A program made the position numbers and the translations under genes. From Roseomonas xinghualingensis (GTDB lineage Bacteria > Pseudomonadota > Alphaproteobacteria > Acetobacterales > Acetobacteraceae): a stretch of 64,000 nucleotides of DNA. Below the pieces are notes generated by a model. It made no database searches and was not told the DNA's origin. It saw only the letters and a list, made by a program, of their open reading frames with translations. Location: positions 29,443 through 93,442 of the forward strand of contig NZ_JAOXLP010000018.1 of assembly GCF_025791835.1 (NCBI RefSeq). The letters are read 5' to 3'. This document shows positions 35,359 to 42,575 of this stretch, piece after piece; within the stretch, counting starts at the first letter, position 1; every line of letters starts with the position of its first letter.

Positions 35359-35841
35359 ATGCCCATTCAGACCGGCGACGCCATTCCCTCCGTCAAGCTC
35401 ATGCAGGCTACCCCCGAAGGCCCGAAGGAGGTGGACACCGCCGCGCTTCTCGGCTCCGGGACCGCCGTCCTCTTCGGTGTGCCGGGCGCCTTCACCCCGA
35501 CCTGCTCGGTCAAGCACCTGCCCAGCTTCGTGGAGCAGGCCGAGGCGCTGAAGGCGAAGGGCGTGAACACCGTGGCCTGCGTGGCCGTGAACGACGCCTT
35601 CGTGATGGCCGCCTGGGGTAAGGAGCAGGGCGTGGCCGATAAGGTGACGATGCTGGCCGACGGCTCCGCCGCCTTCACCAAGGCGCTGGGCCTGGAACTG
35701 GACCTGACCGGCCGTGGCATGGGCGTGCGCTGCCAGCGCTTCGCCCTCATCGCGAAGGACGGGAAGGTGACCTATGTGGGCGTCGAGCAGCCGGGTGCCT
35801 TCGAGGTCAGCGGCGCCGAAGCGGTCCTGGCCCAGCTGTGA
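35359..35841 (+). CDS. Peroxiredoxin, Prx5-type
   Basis: This 160-aa protein is a Prx5/glutaredoxin-linked peroxiredoxin. The peroxidatic cysteine lies in VPGAFTPTCSVKHLPSF at about residue 49, and GMGVRCQRFALIAKDGKVTYVGVEQPG is the typical later segment with a second cysteine. It reduces peroxides, usually with glutathione/glutaredoxin. GAGGAG lies 5 bases before the ATG. It is followed by a small ORF whose start overlaps its stop. Confidence 0.93.
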   Translation: MPIQTGDAIPSVKLMQATPEGPKEVDTAALLGSGTAVLFGVPGAFTPTCSVKHLPSFVEQAEALKAKGVNTVACVAVNDAFVMAAWGKEQGVADKVTMLADGSAAFTKALGLELDLTGRGMGVRCQRFALIAKDGKVTYVGVEQPGAFEVSGAEAVLAQL

Positions 35842-36110
35842 TGGACCCGGCGCGGCTCGGCCTTTTCGCTTGGCAGGCGGGGTGGGTCTTCACCCTGCGC
35901 AGCATGGACCTGATGGCCCGCCCTGATGGGGCGGGGGCCGAGCTGACCCGCATGGCGCTGGAGAAGCAGCGCGCCTTCACGGATGCCTGGTTCGCCGCCG
36001 GCCGTGCCGCGATGCGCGGGGCGGATCCAGCCGCCGTGATGGCCGCCGCCGCCCGCCCGGTAGAGCGCCGAGTCTCCGCCAATCTCCGGACCCTGCGCGG
36101 CAAGTGCTGA
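35841..36110 (+). CDS. Small hypothetical protein, translationally coupled to the peroxiredoxin
   Basis: This 89-aa protein starts at an ATG that shares its A with the peroxiredoxin TGA (TGATG). It is predicted mostly helical and amphipathic: ARLGLFAWQAGWVFTLRSMDL, MALEKQRAFTDAWFAAGRAAM, then VERRVSANLRTLRGKC. It faintly resembles short phasin-like proteins, but I do not recognise a family. The coupling suggests a role linked to peroxide defence or simple operon membership. Confidence 0.65.
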   Translation: MDPARLGLFAWQAGWVFTLRSMDLMARPDGAGAELTRMALEKQRAFTDAWFAAGRAAMRGADPAAVMAAAARPVERRVSANLRTLRGKC

Positions 36111-36170
36111 GTCGCAACCCGCCCCTGTTTCCACCGCTTTATTCCCGCGCGTGGAACAGGGGCTTTGGGC

Positions 36171-36938
36171 ATGATCCTTCAGGGTAAGCGGGCCTTCGTG
36201 ACCGGAGCGGATTCGGGCATCGGGCAGGCCATCGCGGTTGCCTTCGCACGGGCGGGGGCGGATGTGGCGATTACCTGGCACACGGATGAGGCGGGCGCCG
36301 CCGAAACGGCGCGGCGCGTGGAGGCCGCCAGAAGCCGGGCCTTCGCCAGGCAACTTGATGTGATGGATTCGAAGGCCGTCGATACCGCCTTCGAGGCGGC
36401 ACGTTCCGCGCTCGGCGGGCTGGACATCCTGGTGAACAATGCCGGTAAGGGTATGGGCGGGAAGAAGCCCGTGGCCGACCTGGCCGACGAGGACGCGGAG
36501 GTGGTGATTCGCACCAACCTGCTCGGTCCGCTCTGGTGCTGCCGCGCCTTCCTGCGGGGGGACCCTCCCGCCGGCAGCAAGATCATCAACATCACCTCCG
36601 TCGCCCAGCATCTGCCAACGGATGAGAGCGCGCCCTATGGCATGTCCAAGGCCGGGCTCGGATCACTGATCCGCAGCCTTTCAGTGGAGCTGGCGCCGAG
36701 GAAGATCAACGTGGTGGGCATCGCCCCCGGCCTGATCCAGACGCCGATGACCCAGGAGCGGCTGGATGATCCCGCCAAGCGCAAGGCCTCCTTCAAGGAG
36801 ATCCCCTGGCACCGTGCGGGCCAGCCGGAGGAAATCGCGAAACTCGCCTTGTTCCTCGCCAGCCCGGATGCCGAATACATCACCGGCCAGACGGTGGTGA
36901 TGGATGGTGGGCTGACGATGAACTGGGGCGGCGCCTGA
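36171..36938 (+). CDS. SDR family oxidoreductase (glucose 1-dehydrogenase-like)
   Basis: This 255-aa protein is a classical SDR: cofactor motif FVTGADSGIGQAIA, NNAGKG, the catalytic serine in NITSVAQHLP, YxxxK in YGMSKAG, and the typical C-terminal ending ITGQTVVMDGGLTMNWGG. It is annotated in many genomes as glucose 1-dehydrogenase-like, but substrate is not determinable. I chose the ATG at 36171 with AGGGG upstream; a TTG two codons earlier is possible. Confidence 0.9.
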   Translation: MILQGKRAFVTGADSGIGQAIAVAFARAGADVAITWHTDEAGAAETARRVEAARSRAFARQLDVMDSKAVDTAFEAARSALGGLDILVNNAGKGMGGKKPVADLADEDAEVVIRTNLLGPLWCCRAFLRGDPPAGSKIINITSVAQHLPTDESAPYGMSKAGLGSLIRSLSVELAPRKINVVGIAPGLIQTPMTQERLDDPAKRKASFKEIPWHRAGQPEEIAKLALFLASPDAEYITGQTVVMDGGLTMNWGGA

Positions 36939-36954
36939 GGCGCCGCCGCTTCCG

Positions 36955-37383
36955 TCAGCGCAGCGGCGAATCCGCGGGCACGCCCTCCACCGTGTTGCTT
37001 CCGCCGCCGCGCCAGCGATGGGTGCCGGCGCCATAGGCAACCAGTTTGCCATCCGGCCCGAAGACCTCGGTGCGGGTGAAGAAGATGTTTCGCCCGGACG
37101 TCATCACGCGCCCTTCTGCCGTGATCCGCCCCTCGGTGACCTGTCCGGTGAAGCGGCAGTCGAGATCCACCGTCACCGCGCGACGAATATTGCCCGGCAC
37201 AGTGCAGAACAGCCCCGCATAGGCGCCTGCCTGGTCGATCAGGGAAAGCAGCACGCCCCCATGCAGCACGCCGCTGCGGTTCATGTGCTTCTGGTCCACC
37301 ATCAGGGCAAGGCGCGCGAAGCCGTCGCGCCATTCATCCACTGTGATGCCGAGGAGGTCGTGAAAAGGGGCGGTATCTTCCAT
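36955..37383 (-). CDS. PaaI-type hotdog thioesterase
   Basis: This 142-aa protein has the hotdog active-site segment NRSGVLHGGVLLSLIDQAGAYAG, followed by VTVDLDCRFTGQVTEGRITAEG and NIFFTRTEVFGPDGKLVAYGAGTHRW. It should hydrolyse acyl-CoA thioesters of unknown identity. It starts 20 bp after the motA stop on the same strand, so it may be read on the motBA transcript, an unusual partner for stator genes. Confidence 0.88.
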   Translation of the reverse strand: MEDTAPFHDLLGITVDEWRDGFARLALMVDQKHMNRSGVLHGGVLLSLIDQAGAYAGLFCTVPGNIRRAVTVDLDCRFTGQVTEGRITAEGRVMTSGRNIFFTRTEVFGPDGKLVAYGAGTHRWRGGGSNTVEGVPADSPLR

Positions 37384-37403
37384 GCCACGCGCGTAACCTT
37401 GCT

Positions 37404-38270
37404 TCAGGCGATCTGCAACTCCTGCAGGGCGGTCTCCAGCTCCTGGAAGGAGGGCATATGGGAGGAAGGAGCCATCTTCCGCCCTGTTTCCACCGAGACC
37501 TGCGGCGCGTTGCCATGCAGATGGGCGACGAGCACGGCGCGGATCACCTCGAAATACTTCGTCTCCTCCTCCACCACCCCCTTCATCCGGGCGGCGATGG
37601 GACCCACCACGCCATAGGCCAGCAGCACGCCCAGGAAGGTGCCCACCAGCGCACCGCCGATCATGGCGCCCAGCACCGCCGGCGGCTGGTCGATCGAGGC
37701 CATGGTCTTGATGACGCCCAGCACCGCCGCGACGATGCCCAGCGCCGGCAGGGCATCCGCCATGTTCTGCATGGCATGGCTTGGATGCAGCTCCTCCTCC
37801 CGCAGCTTCTTCAGCTCGCGCGCCATCACATCCTCGATCTGGTGCGGATCGTCGGCATTCATGCCGACCATGCGGAGATAGTCGCAGATGATTGCGACGG
37901 CGTGGTGATTGGCCTTGATCTTGGGAAACTTCGCGAAGGCCGGGCTTTCCTCCGGCCTCTCGATATGCGCCTCCAGTGCCATGGAGCCCTTGGTCTGCAC
38001 CAGCCGCACGAACCAGTAGAGCAGCGACAGCATCTCGACATAGTCGCTCTTGTGGAAGCGAGCGCCCTTGAAGACCTTCGCGATGCTGCCAAGCACATGC
38101 TTCATGTCATGCAGCGAGTTGGACATGACGAAGGCACCGACCGCCGCCCCGCCGATCATCAGCCCTTCCAGTGGCAGGGCATGTAGGATGATGTCGAAGT
38201 TCCCTCCCGCCAGCATGTAGCCGCCGAAGACGGTGATCATCGTGACCACAAAGCCAATGATCGTGGTCAC
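37404..38270 (-). CDS. motA: Flagellar motor stator protein MotA
   Basis: This 288-aa inner-membrane protein matches MotA: N-terminal helices (TIIGFVVTMITVFGGYMLAGG, LMIGGAAVGAFVMSNS), a cytoplasmic loop that contacts the rotor (FPKIKANHHAVAIICDYLRM, DVMARELKKLREEELHPSHAMQNMADALPALGIVAAVLGVIKTM), and the last helix pair (GGALVGTFLGVLLAYGVVGPIAARM). With MotB it forms the proton-driven stator. The ATG overlaps the motB stop by 4 bp. No other flagellar gene is in the window. Confidence 0.95.
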   Translation of the reverse strand: MTTIIGFVVTMITVFGGYMLAGGNFDIILHALPLEGLMIGGAAVGAFVMSNSLHDMKHVLGSIAKVFKGARFHKSDYVEMLSLLYWFVRLVQTKGSMALEAHIERPEESPAFAKFPKIKANHHAVAIICDYLRMVGMNADDPHQIEDVMARELKKLREEELHPSHAMQNMADALPALGIVAAVLGVIKTMASIDQPPAVLGAMIGGALVGTFLGVLLAYGVVGPIAARMKGVVEEETKYFEVIRAVLVAHLHGNAPQVSVETGRKMAPSSHMPSFQELETALQELQIA

Positions 38271-39283
38271 GAGGCGTCCTTCCCTGTCGCGGGCGGCGCT
38301 TCCCGAAGCAGCAGGATTGAGACGCGGCGATTGGCGGGGTTCTGTGGATCCCCAGGCAACAGTGGCTCTCGCGCGGCCAGGCCCGCCACGCTGCGGATGC
38401 GCGATTCCACGACCCCGCCCTCCGCAAGCAGGCGCCGCGTGGCATTGGCGCGTTCGGCGGAAAGGTCCCAGTTGGAGCGGGCGCCGGGGCGGAAGGGCGT
38501 GGCATCGGTATGCCCGCTGATCGCCACGTCATTCGGAACCCGGTTGATCACCGCCGCCACCTTGGCCAGCAATGCCTGAGCCTTGTCGCCCGGCGTGCTG
38601 CCGCCCAGGGCGAACATCGGCTGGCGCTCGGCGTCCAGCAGTTGGATGCGGAGGCCTTCCGGCACCTGCTCCACCTGAAGCTGGTTCGACAGATCGGCCA
38701 GGGTGGGGTCCTCGCGCACAGCGGCGCGGATCTGCTCCGCCAGCCCGTCCAGCGCTGCGCGTTCGCGCTGCCTCAACTCTTCCCGCAGGGCTTCGGCGGA
38801 AGCGCGGGCAAGGTCGGCGTTTTGCGCCTCGCTTGGATGCTCGGTGCGGGAGGCCATCAGGCGGGCGGGGGTGGCGGTTTCGTCATCGCCCTTCGGCCCC
38901 TCCCGCCGCTCCAGGGGCGTGGCGGGGGTGTCGCTGTCATCCTCCTCGATATCGAGGATGAGGGGGCGGGGGCCGGTTTCCAGTCGCACCGTGGAGGCGT
39001 TGGAGGACAATTCCCCCACCTCGTTCGGCGTGCGCCCGCCGAAGGGCTGGCCCGACCCGGTGGTGCCGCGCCCCATGATGTTGGTTGGGTTGAAATAATC
39101 GGCGAGGCCCCGGCGCTGGTCCTCCGTGGTGGCGTTCAGCAGCCACATCAGGAGGAAGAAGGCCATCATCGCCGTGACGAAATCGGCATAGGCGACCTTC
39201 CAGGCGCCGCCATGATGGCCGCCCTCTCCGCCTTCTTCCCGCCGGATGATGATGGTGGCGCCTGCGCCCCTGCCTTTTGCCAC
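38267..39283 (-). CDS. motB: Flagellar motor stator protein MotB
   Basis: This 338-aa protein has a single N-terminal helix carrying the proton-binding aspartate (WKVAYADFVTAMMAFFLLMWLLNATT), a plug segment (RRGLADYFNP), a long polar linker and a C-terminal OmpA-like peptidoglycan-binding domain (NDVAISGHTDATPF, SNWDLSAERANATRRLLAEGG). It anchors the stator to the cell wall. It heads the motB-motA-thioesterase run; motB before motA is the reverse of the enterobacterial order. Confidence 0.95.
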   Translation of the reverse strand: MAKGRGAGATIIIRREEGGEGGHHGGAWKVAYADFVTAMMAFFLLMWLLNATTEDQRRGLADYFNPTNIMGRGTTGSGQPFGGRTPNEVGELSSNASTVRLETGPRPLILDIEEDDSDTPATPLERREGPKGDDETATPARLMASRTEHPSEAQNADLARASAEALREELRQRERAALDGLAEQIRAAVREDPTLADLSNQLQVEQVPEGLRIQLLDAERQPMFALGGSTPGDKAQALLAKVAAVINRVPNDVAISGHTDATPFRPGARSNWDLSAERANATRRLLAEGGVVESRIRSVAGLAAREPLLPGDPQNPANRRVSILLLREAPPATGKDAS

Positions 39284-39328
39284 GGCTCCGCACCCGCTGC
39301 CCGGGCGCAGAGTGACTCCAGGGTGTTA

Positions 39329-39348
39329 AGGGGCGGTTGATCGCCCCT
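39329..39348 (-). terminator. Hairpin at the end of rdgB
   Basis: AGGGGCG and CGCCCCT form a 7-bp stem with a GTTGAT loop abutting the rdgB stop codon. No U-tract follows on the minus strand, so it is a weak candidate. Confidence 0.4.
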
Positions 39349-39962
39349 CAGCGTGGCGGCAGGCAGGCCTCGGAAAGCTTGCGAAAGGCATCCGCGCGGT
39401 GGCTGATCGCGTGTTTCCGCTCCGGCTCCATCTCGGCGAAGGTCTGCGCCTCCCCGTCCGGAACGAACATCGGATCGTAGCCGAAGCCCTTGCCGCCACG
39501 CGGCGGCCAGACCCATTGCCCATGGGACTCGCCCAGGAAGGCCTCCACATGGCCGTCGGGCCAGGCGAGGACGAGGGCGCAGGAGAACCAGGCCTTCCGG
39601 TCCTGCGCGTGCCGGGCCAGCCGCTCCACCTTCGCCATGGCGGAGCCGTAGTCGCGCGTGCCATCCGGCTGCTCGGCCCAATCGGCGGTATAGACGCCAG
39701 GCGCCCCGTCCAGCGCGGCGACGGAAAAGCCCGAATCATCGGCCAGCGACACCATGCCGCTGGCGCGCGCGGCGGCCTGCGCCTTCAGCGTCGCATTGCC
39801 GATGAAGGTGGTTTCGGTCTCGTCCGGCACGGGGAGCCCCAGCGCGCCCGCCGTGACCACCTCGATGCCGTGCCCGGCCAGCAGCGCCGCCACTTCCCGC
39901 GCCTTGCCGGCATTATGGGTGGCGAGGCAGAGGCGCTTCTCGGTCAGAATACGATGGCTCAC
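39348..39962 (-). CDS. rdgB: Non-canonical purine NTP pyrophosphatase (RdgB/HAM1)
   Basis: This 204-aa protein is the ITPase/XTPase family: [21 protein letters not shown] at the N-terminus, [23 protein letters not shown] in the active site, and [12 protein letters not shown] and [12 protein letters not shown] near the C-terminus. It hydrolyses dITP and XTP to keep them out of DNA. Its start overlaps the rph stop by 4 bp, the usual rph-rdgB arrangement of alphaproteobacteria. Confidence 0.95.
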   Translation of the reverse strand: MSHRILTEKRLCLATHNAGKAREVAALLAGHGIEVVTAGALGLPVPDETETTFIGNATLKAQAAARASGMVSLADDSGFSVAALDGAPGVYTADWAEQPDGTRDYGSAMAKVERLARHAQDRKAWFSCALVLAWPDGHVEAFLGESHGQWVWPPRGGKGFGYDPMFVPDGEAQTFAEMEPERKHAISHRADAFRKLSEACLPPR

Positions 39963-40699
39963 AGCCCAACGGCCTCCCGCTGGGCCGCGAACAGCTCGCC
40001 GGTGCCCTTGCGGGCCAGGGCCAGCAGGCTTGTCAGCTCCGATTCGGTGAAGGGCGCACCCTCGGCGGTGGCCTGTATCTCCACGATCCCACCCTTGCCG
40101 GTCATGACGAAATTGCCGTCCGTATGGGCGGCGCTGTCCTCGGCATAGTCCAGGTCCAGCACCGGCACCCCGTCATGAATGCCGCAGGAAATGGCCGACA
40201 CCTGATCGATCAGCGGGTTGCGGGACATGATGTTGGCCTTGATGCAGTGCTGGAAGGCCAGGTGCAGGGCCACCCAGGCGCCGGTGATGGCGGCGCAGCG
40301 CGTGCCGCCATCCGCGGTCAGCACATCGCAGTCCAGGGTGATGCTCATCTCGCCCATGGCGGTGCGGTCGGTCACAGCGCGCAGGCTGCGGCCGATCAGG
40401 CGCTGGATCTCCTGGGTGCGGCCGGACTGCTTGCCGCGAGCCGCCTCGCGGTCCCCGCGGCTATGGGTCGCGCGGGGCAGCATGCCGTATTCAGCCGTGA
40501 CCCAACCCATCCCCTTGCCGCGGAGGAAGGGCGGCACGCGGCCCTCGACGCTGGCGGTGCAGAGAACCTCGGTCACGCCCATGCGAATGAGGCAGGAGCC
40601 TTCGGCATGCCGGGCCACGCCCGGCTCGAGCTTCAGGGTTCGGAGCTGGTCGGGGGCGCGGCCGGAGGGGCGGACAACCCCGGGGGCGGTGAGGGACAT
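39959..40699 (-). CDS. rph: Ribonuclease PH
   Basis: This 246-aa protein is full-length RNase [74 protein letters not shown] (phosphate-binding region) and [19 protein letters not shown]. It trims tRNA 3' ends by phosphorolysis. I chose 40699 because it gives the family N-terminus and GGAGAGG lies upstream; the longer frame adds non-homologous residues. Confidence 0.95.
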   Translation of the reverse strand: MSLTAPGVVRPSGRAPDQLRTLKLEPGVARHAEGSCLIRMGVTEVLCTASVEGRVPPFLRGKGMGWVTAEYGMLPRATHSRGDREAARGKQSGRTQEIQRLIGRSLRAVTDRTAMGEMSITLDCDVLTADGGTRCAAITGAWVALHLAFQHCIKANIMSRNPLIDQVSAISCGIHDGVPVLDLDYAEDSAAHTDGNFVMTGKGGIVEIQATAEGAPFTESELTSLLALARKGTGELFAAQREAVGL

Positions 40700-41113
40700 T
40701 CGGCGGGCCTCTCCTGACAGGGAGGCGGGAGGAACACGCCAGGACCCGCCGCTGTCAACGCTGCCTCCGCCGAGGCCAGTTCCCCGGGCGGCAGCCACAG
40801 CGTCAGCATCGTTGCCCATGCCCCTACAGAGGGGAGGCCCCGTCCGCTTCCGCTCCTGTCACGCGCGTCGCCCATGGCGCCCTCCGCCATCCAGACCCAT
40901 ATTGGAGGGTGCCGGCTGCGACCGAAGAATGTCGGGGTTGTGGCCAATTGTGGCGGCACAAGTGTGAGATGTGCGAAATGAACGATAACTGTGGCGGGCC
41001 CGCCACAGCATGTCCTGGAGGTGTGCCCGGATCGCATTCCATGCGCGTTGACGCCCCCCATGCTGCCCCCTAGCTTCAAGGGTCCAGCTGTCACCACGGA
41101 GTTTGCTGACCGA
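40700..41113. other. Divergent rph/hrcA intergenic region, 414 bp
   Basis: No convincing gene lies here. No CIRCE element (TTAGCACTC-N9-GAGTGCTAA) is present. The word TGTGGC recurs around 40930-41000, and one copy is part of a perfect 20-bp palindrome listed separately. The region presumably carries the rph and hrcA promoters, but I could not fix convincing -35/-10 boxes. Confidence 0.5.
40989..41008. promoter_or_regulatory. Perfect 20-bp palindrome upstream of hrcA
   Basis: The half-site CTGTGGCGGG is followed directly by its exact inverse, with no spacer. It lies 106 bases before the hrcA start and 290 before rph. Such a perfect GC-rich dyad could be a repressor operator or a cruciform; the binding protein is unknown. 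Confidence 0.45.
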
Positions 41114-42208
41114 ATGGGCGCCCAGCCCAACAAACGTCCCGGAATCGTCCCGCCCAAGGCTTCGTCCCCCGGGATGCTCCTGCCGGGATTGGACAATCGC
41201 AGCGCCGCCATCCTGCGCCAGGTGGTGGAACTCTATGTCGAGACCGGTGAGCCGGTCGGCAGCCGCACCATCTCCCGCCGCCTGCCCTCCGCCCTTTCCC
41301 CGGCCACGATCCGCAATGCGATGGCCGATCTGGAGGAGGCAGGGCTGCTCTATGCGCCCCATACCTCCGCCGGGCGCCTGCCGACGGAGCGCGGGCTGCG
41401 CCTCTTCGTCGATGGCCTGCTGGAATTCGGCGACCTGACGGATGACGAGCGCGAGGCCATCGCCGCCCGCTGCGCCGCCTCGGGCCGCTCCATGCAGGAT
41501 ACGCTGGCCGAGGCGGGGCAGATGCTCTCGGGTCTTGCCGGTGCCGCCGGGCTGGTGGTGGCGCCCAACGCCGAATCCAACATCCGCCACATCGAGTTCG
41601 TCGCCCTTGGCCCCGGCCGCGCCCTGGTGGTGCTGGTGGGGGAGCGTGGGCAGGTGGAGAACCGCATCATCGAGGTGCCGGCGGGCCTGCCGGTCGGCGC
41701 TCTGGCCCAGGCGGGGAACTACCTCAACGCCCGTCTGAACGGGCGGACGCTGGAGGATGCCCGCGCGCTGGTGACCAATGAGATCGCGGCCAACCGCACG
41801 GCGTTGGACACGCTGACCAATCAGGTGGTGCAGTCGGGCCTCGCTACCTGGGCGGGCGGGGGCGGCGGCTCGCTGATCCTGCGCGGCCAGTCCCGCCTGC
41901 TGCAGAATCTGGACCAGGCGGCGCGGGTGGCCGAGATCCAGTCCCTTTTCGACCGGCTGGAGGCGCAGGAGACGATGCTGCACCTGCTGGAACTCGCCCA
42001 GCGCGGCCAGGGCGTGCAGATCTTCATCGGTGCCGAGAGCGGCGTCTTCGACACCGCCGGCCTGTCGATGGTGGTCGCGCCCTTCCATAACGGGCAGGAA
42101 AAGATCGTCGGCGCGATCGGTGTGATCGGGCCGACGCGGATCAATTACGGCCGGGTGATTCCGGTGGTGGATTATACCGCCCAGGTGATCGGGCGGATGC
42201 TGGGATAG
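41114..42208 (+). CDS. hrcA: Heat-inducible transcription repressor HrcA
   Basis: This 364-aa protein has the HrcA layout: N-terminal winged helix (LDNRSAAILRQVVELYVETGEPVGSRTISRRL, LSPATIRNAMADLEEAGLLYAPHTSAGRLPTERGLRLFVDGLLE), a central dimerisation/GAF-like part, and the C-terminal GAIGVIGPTRINYGRVIPVVDYTAQVIGRML. It represses groESL-type operons through CIRCE and needs GroEL for activity. Unusually, no grpE follows; the next genes run in the opposite direction. The start at 41114 is tentative because the only GGAG is about 13 bases upstream. Confidence 0.93.
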   Translation: MGAQPNKRPGIVPPKASSPGMLLPGLDNRSAAILRQVVELYVETGEPVGSRTISRRLPSALSPATIRNAMADLEEAGLLYAPHTSAGRLPTERGLRLFVDGLLEFGDLTDDEREAIAARCAASGRSMQDTLAEAGQMLSGLAGAAGLVVAPNAESNIRHIEFVALGPGRALVVLVGERGQVENRIIEVPAGLPVGALAQAGNYLNARLNGRTLEDARALVTNEIAANRTALDTLTNQVVQSGLATWAGGGGGSLILRGQSRLLQNLDQAARVAEIQSLFDRLEAQETMLHLLELAQRGQGVQIFIGAESGVFDTAGLSMVVAPFHNGQEKIVGAIGVIGPTRINYGRVIPVVDYTAQVIGRMLG

Positions 42209-42220
42209 GGCGGAACGGCC

Positions 42221-42517
42221 CTATTCCTGTGCCGTCCCGCGCAGTGGCGGCGCGTCGCGCTCCGCGCCGGGCTTGATCTGCCCAGCTTCCTTCACGGGTA
42301 CCGTCGCATGCTTGCCGGCCGGGCCGGCCGAGGCCTCGTCCGCGTGGTCGGGTTTCGCCTTGTAGTCTGCCTCGGGGCTGAGGCCGGGGCCGGAGGGATT
42401 CCCGTCAGGGTCCCGGATCGGATCGTGCTGGCCTACGCTCGACGGCCGGGCGTTCTTCGTCTTCGTGCCCCAGCTCTCCAGGATGCCAGGGGCTTCGCTC
42501 TTCCGGTCATCGGCCAT
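42221..42517 (-). CDS. Small hydrophilic protein with EcfG-type promoter
   Basis: This 98-aa protein has no hydrophobic segment and is rich in Lys, Asp, Glu, Pro, Gly and Ala (for example SWGTKTKNARPSSVGQHDP, DYKAKPDHADEASAGPAG). It looks largely disordered, like small stress or desiccation proteins, but I do not recognise a family. The start at 42517 is chosen for GGAGGA seven bases upstream. Its own promoter (listed next) matches the general-stress consensus exactly, which supports it as a real, stress-induced gene. Confidence 0.7.
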   Translation of the reverse strand: MADDRKSEAPGILESWGTKTKNARPSSVGQHDPIRDPDGNPSGPGLSPEADYKAKPDHADEASAGPAGKHATVPVKEAGQIKPGAERDAPPLRGTAQE

Positions 42518-42545
42518 GATGCGGTCCTCCATACTCTCCTGGAGG

Positions 42546-42570
42546 AACGCCCCGGGTGGGGTGGGGTTCC
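42546..42570 (-). promoter_or_regulatory. EcfG-type promoter of the small hydrophilic gene
   Basis: On the minus strand GGAAC (42570-42566), a 16-bp spacer and CGTT (42549-42546) fit the EcfG consensus exactly. The expected transcript start is near 42538, leaving about 20 bases that contain the GGAGGA ribosome-binding site. It lies wholly in the 58-bp gap after glnD. Confidence 0.7.
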
Positions 42571-42575
42571 CGCCC

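Noticed and set aside
40700..41113. CIRCE element for HrcA autoregulation
   Set aside because: I looked for TTAGCACTC-N9-GAGTGCTAA and close variants in the rph/hrcA gap and found none.
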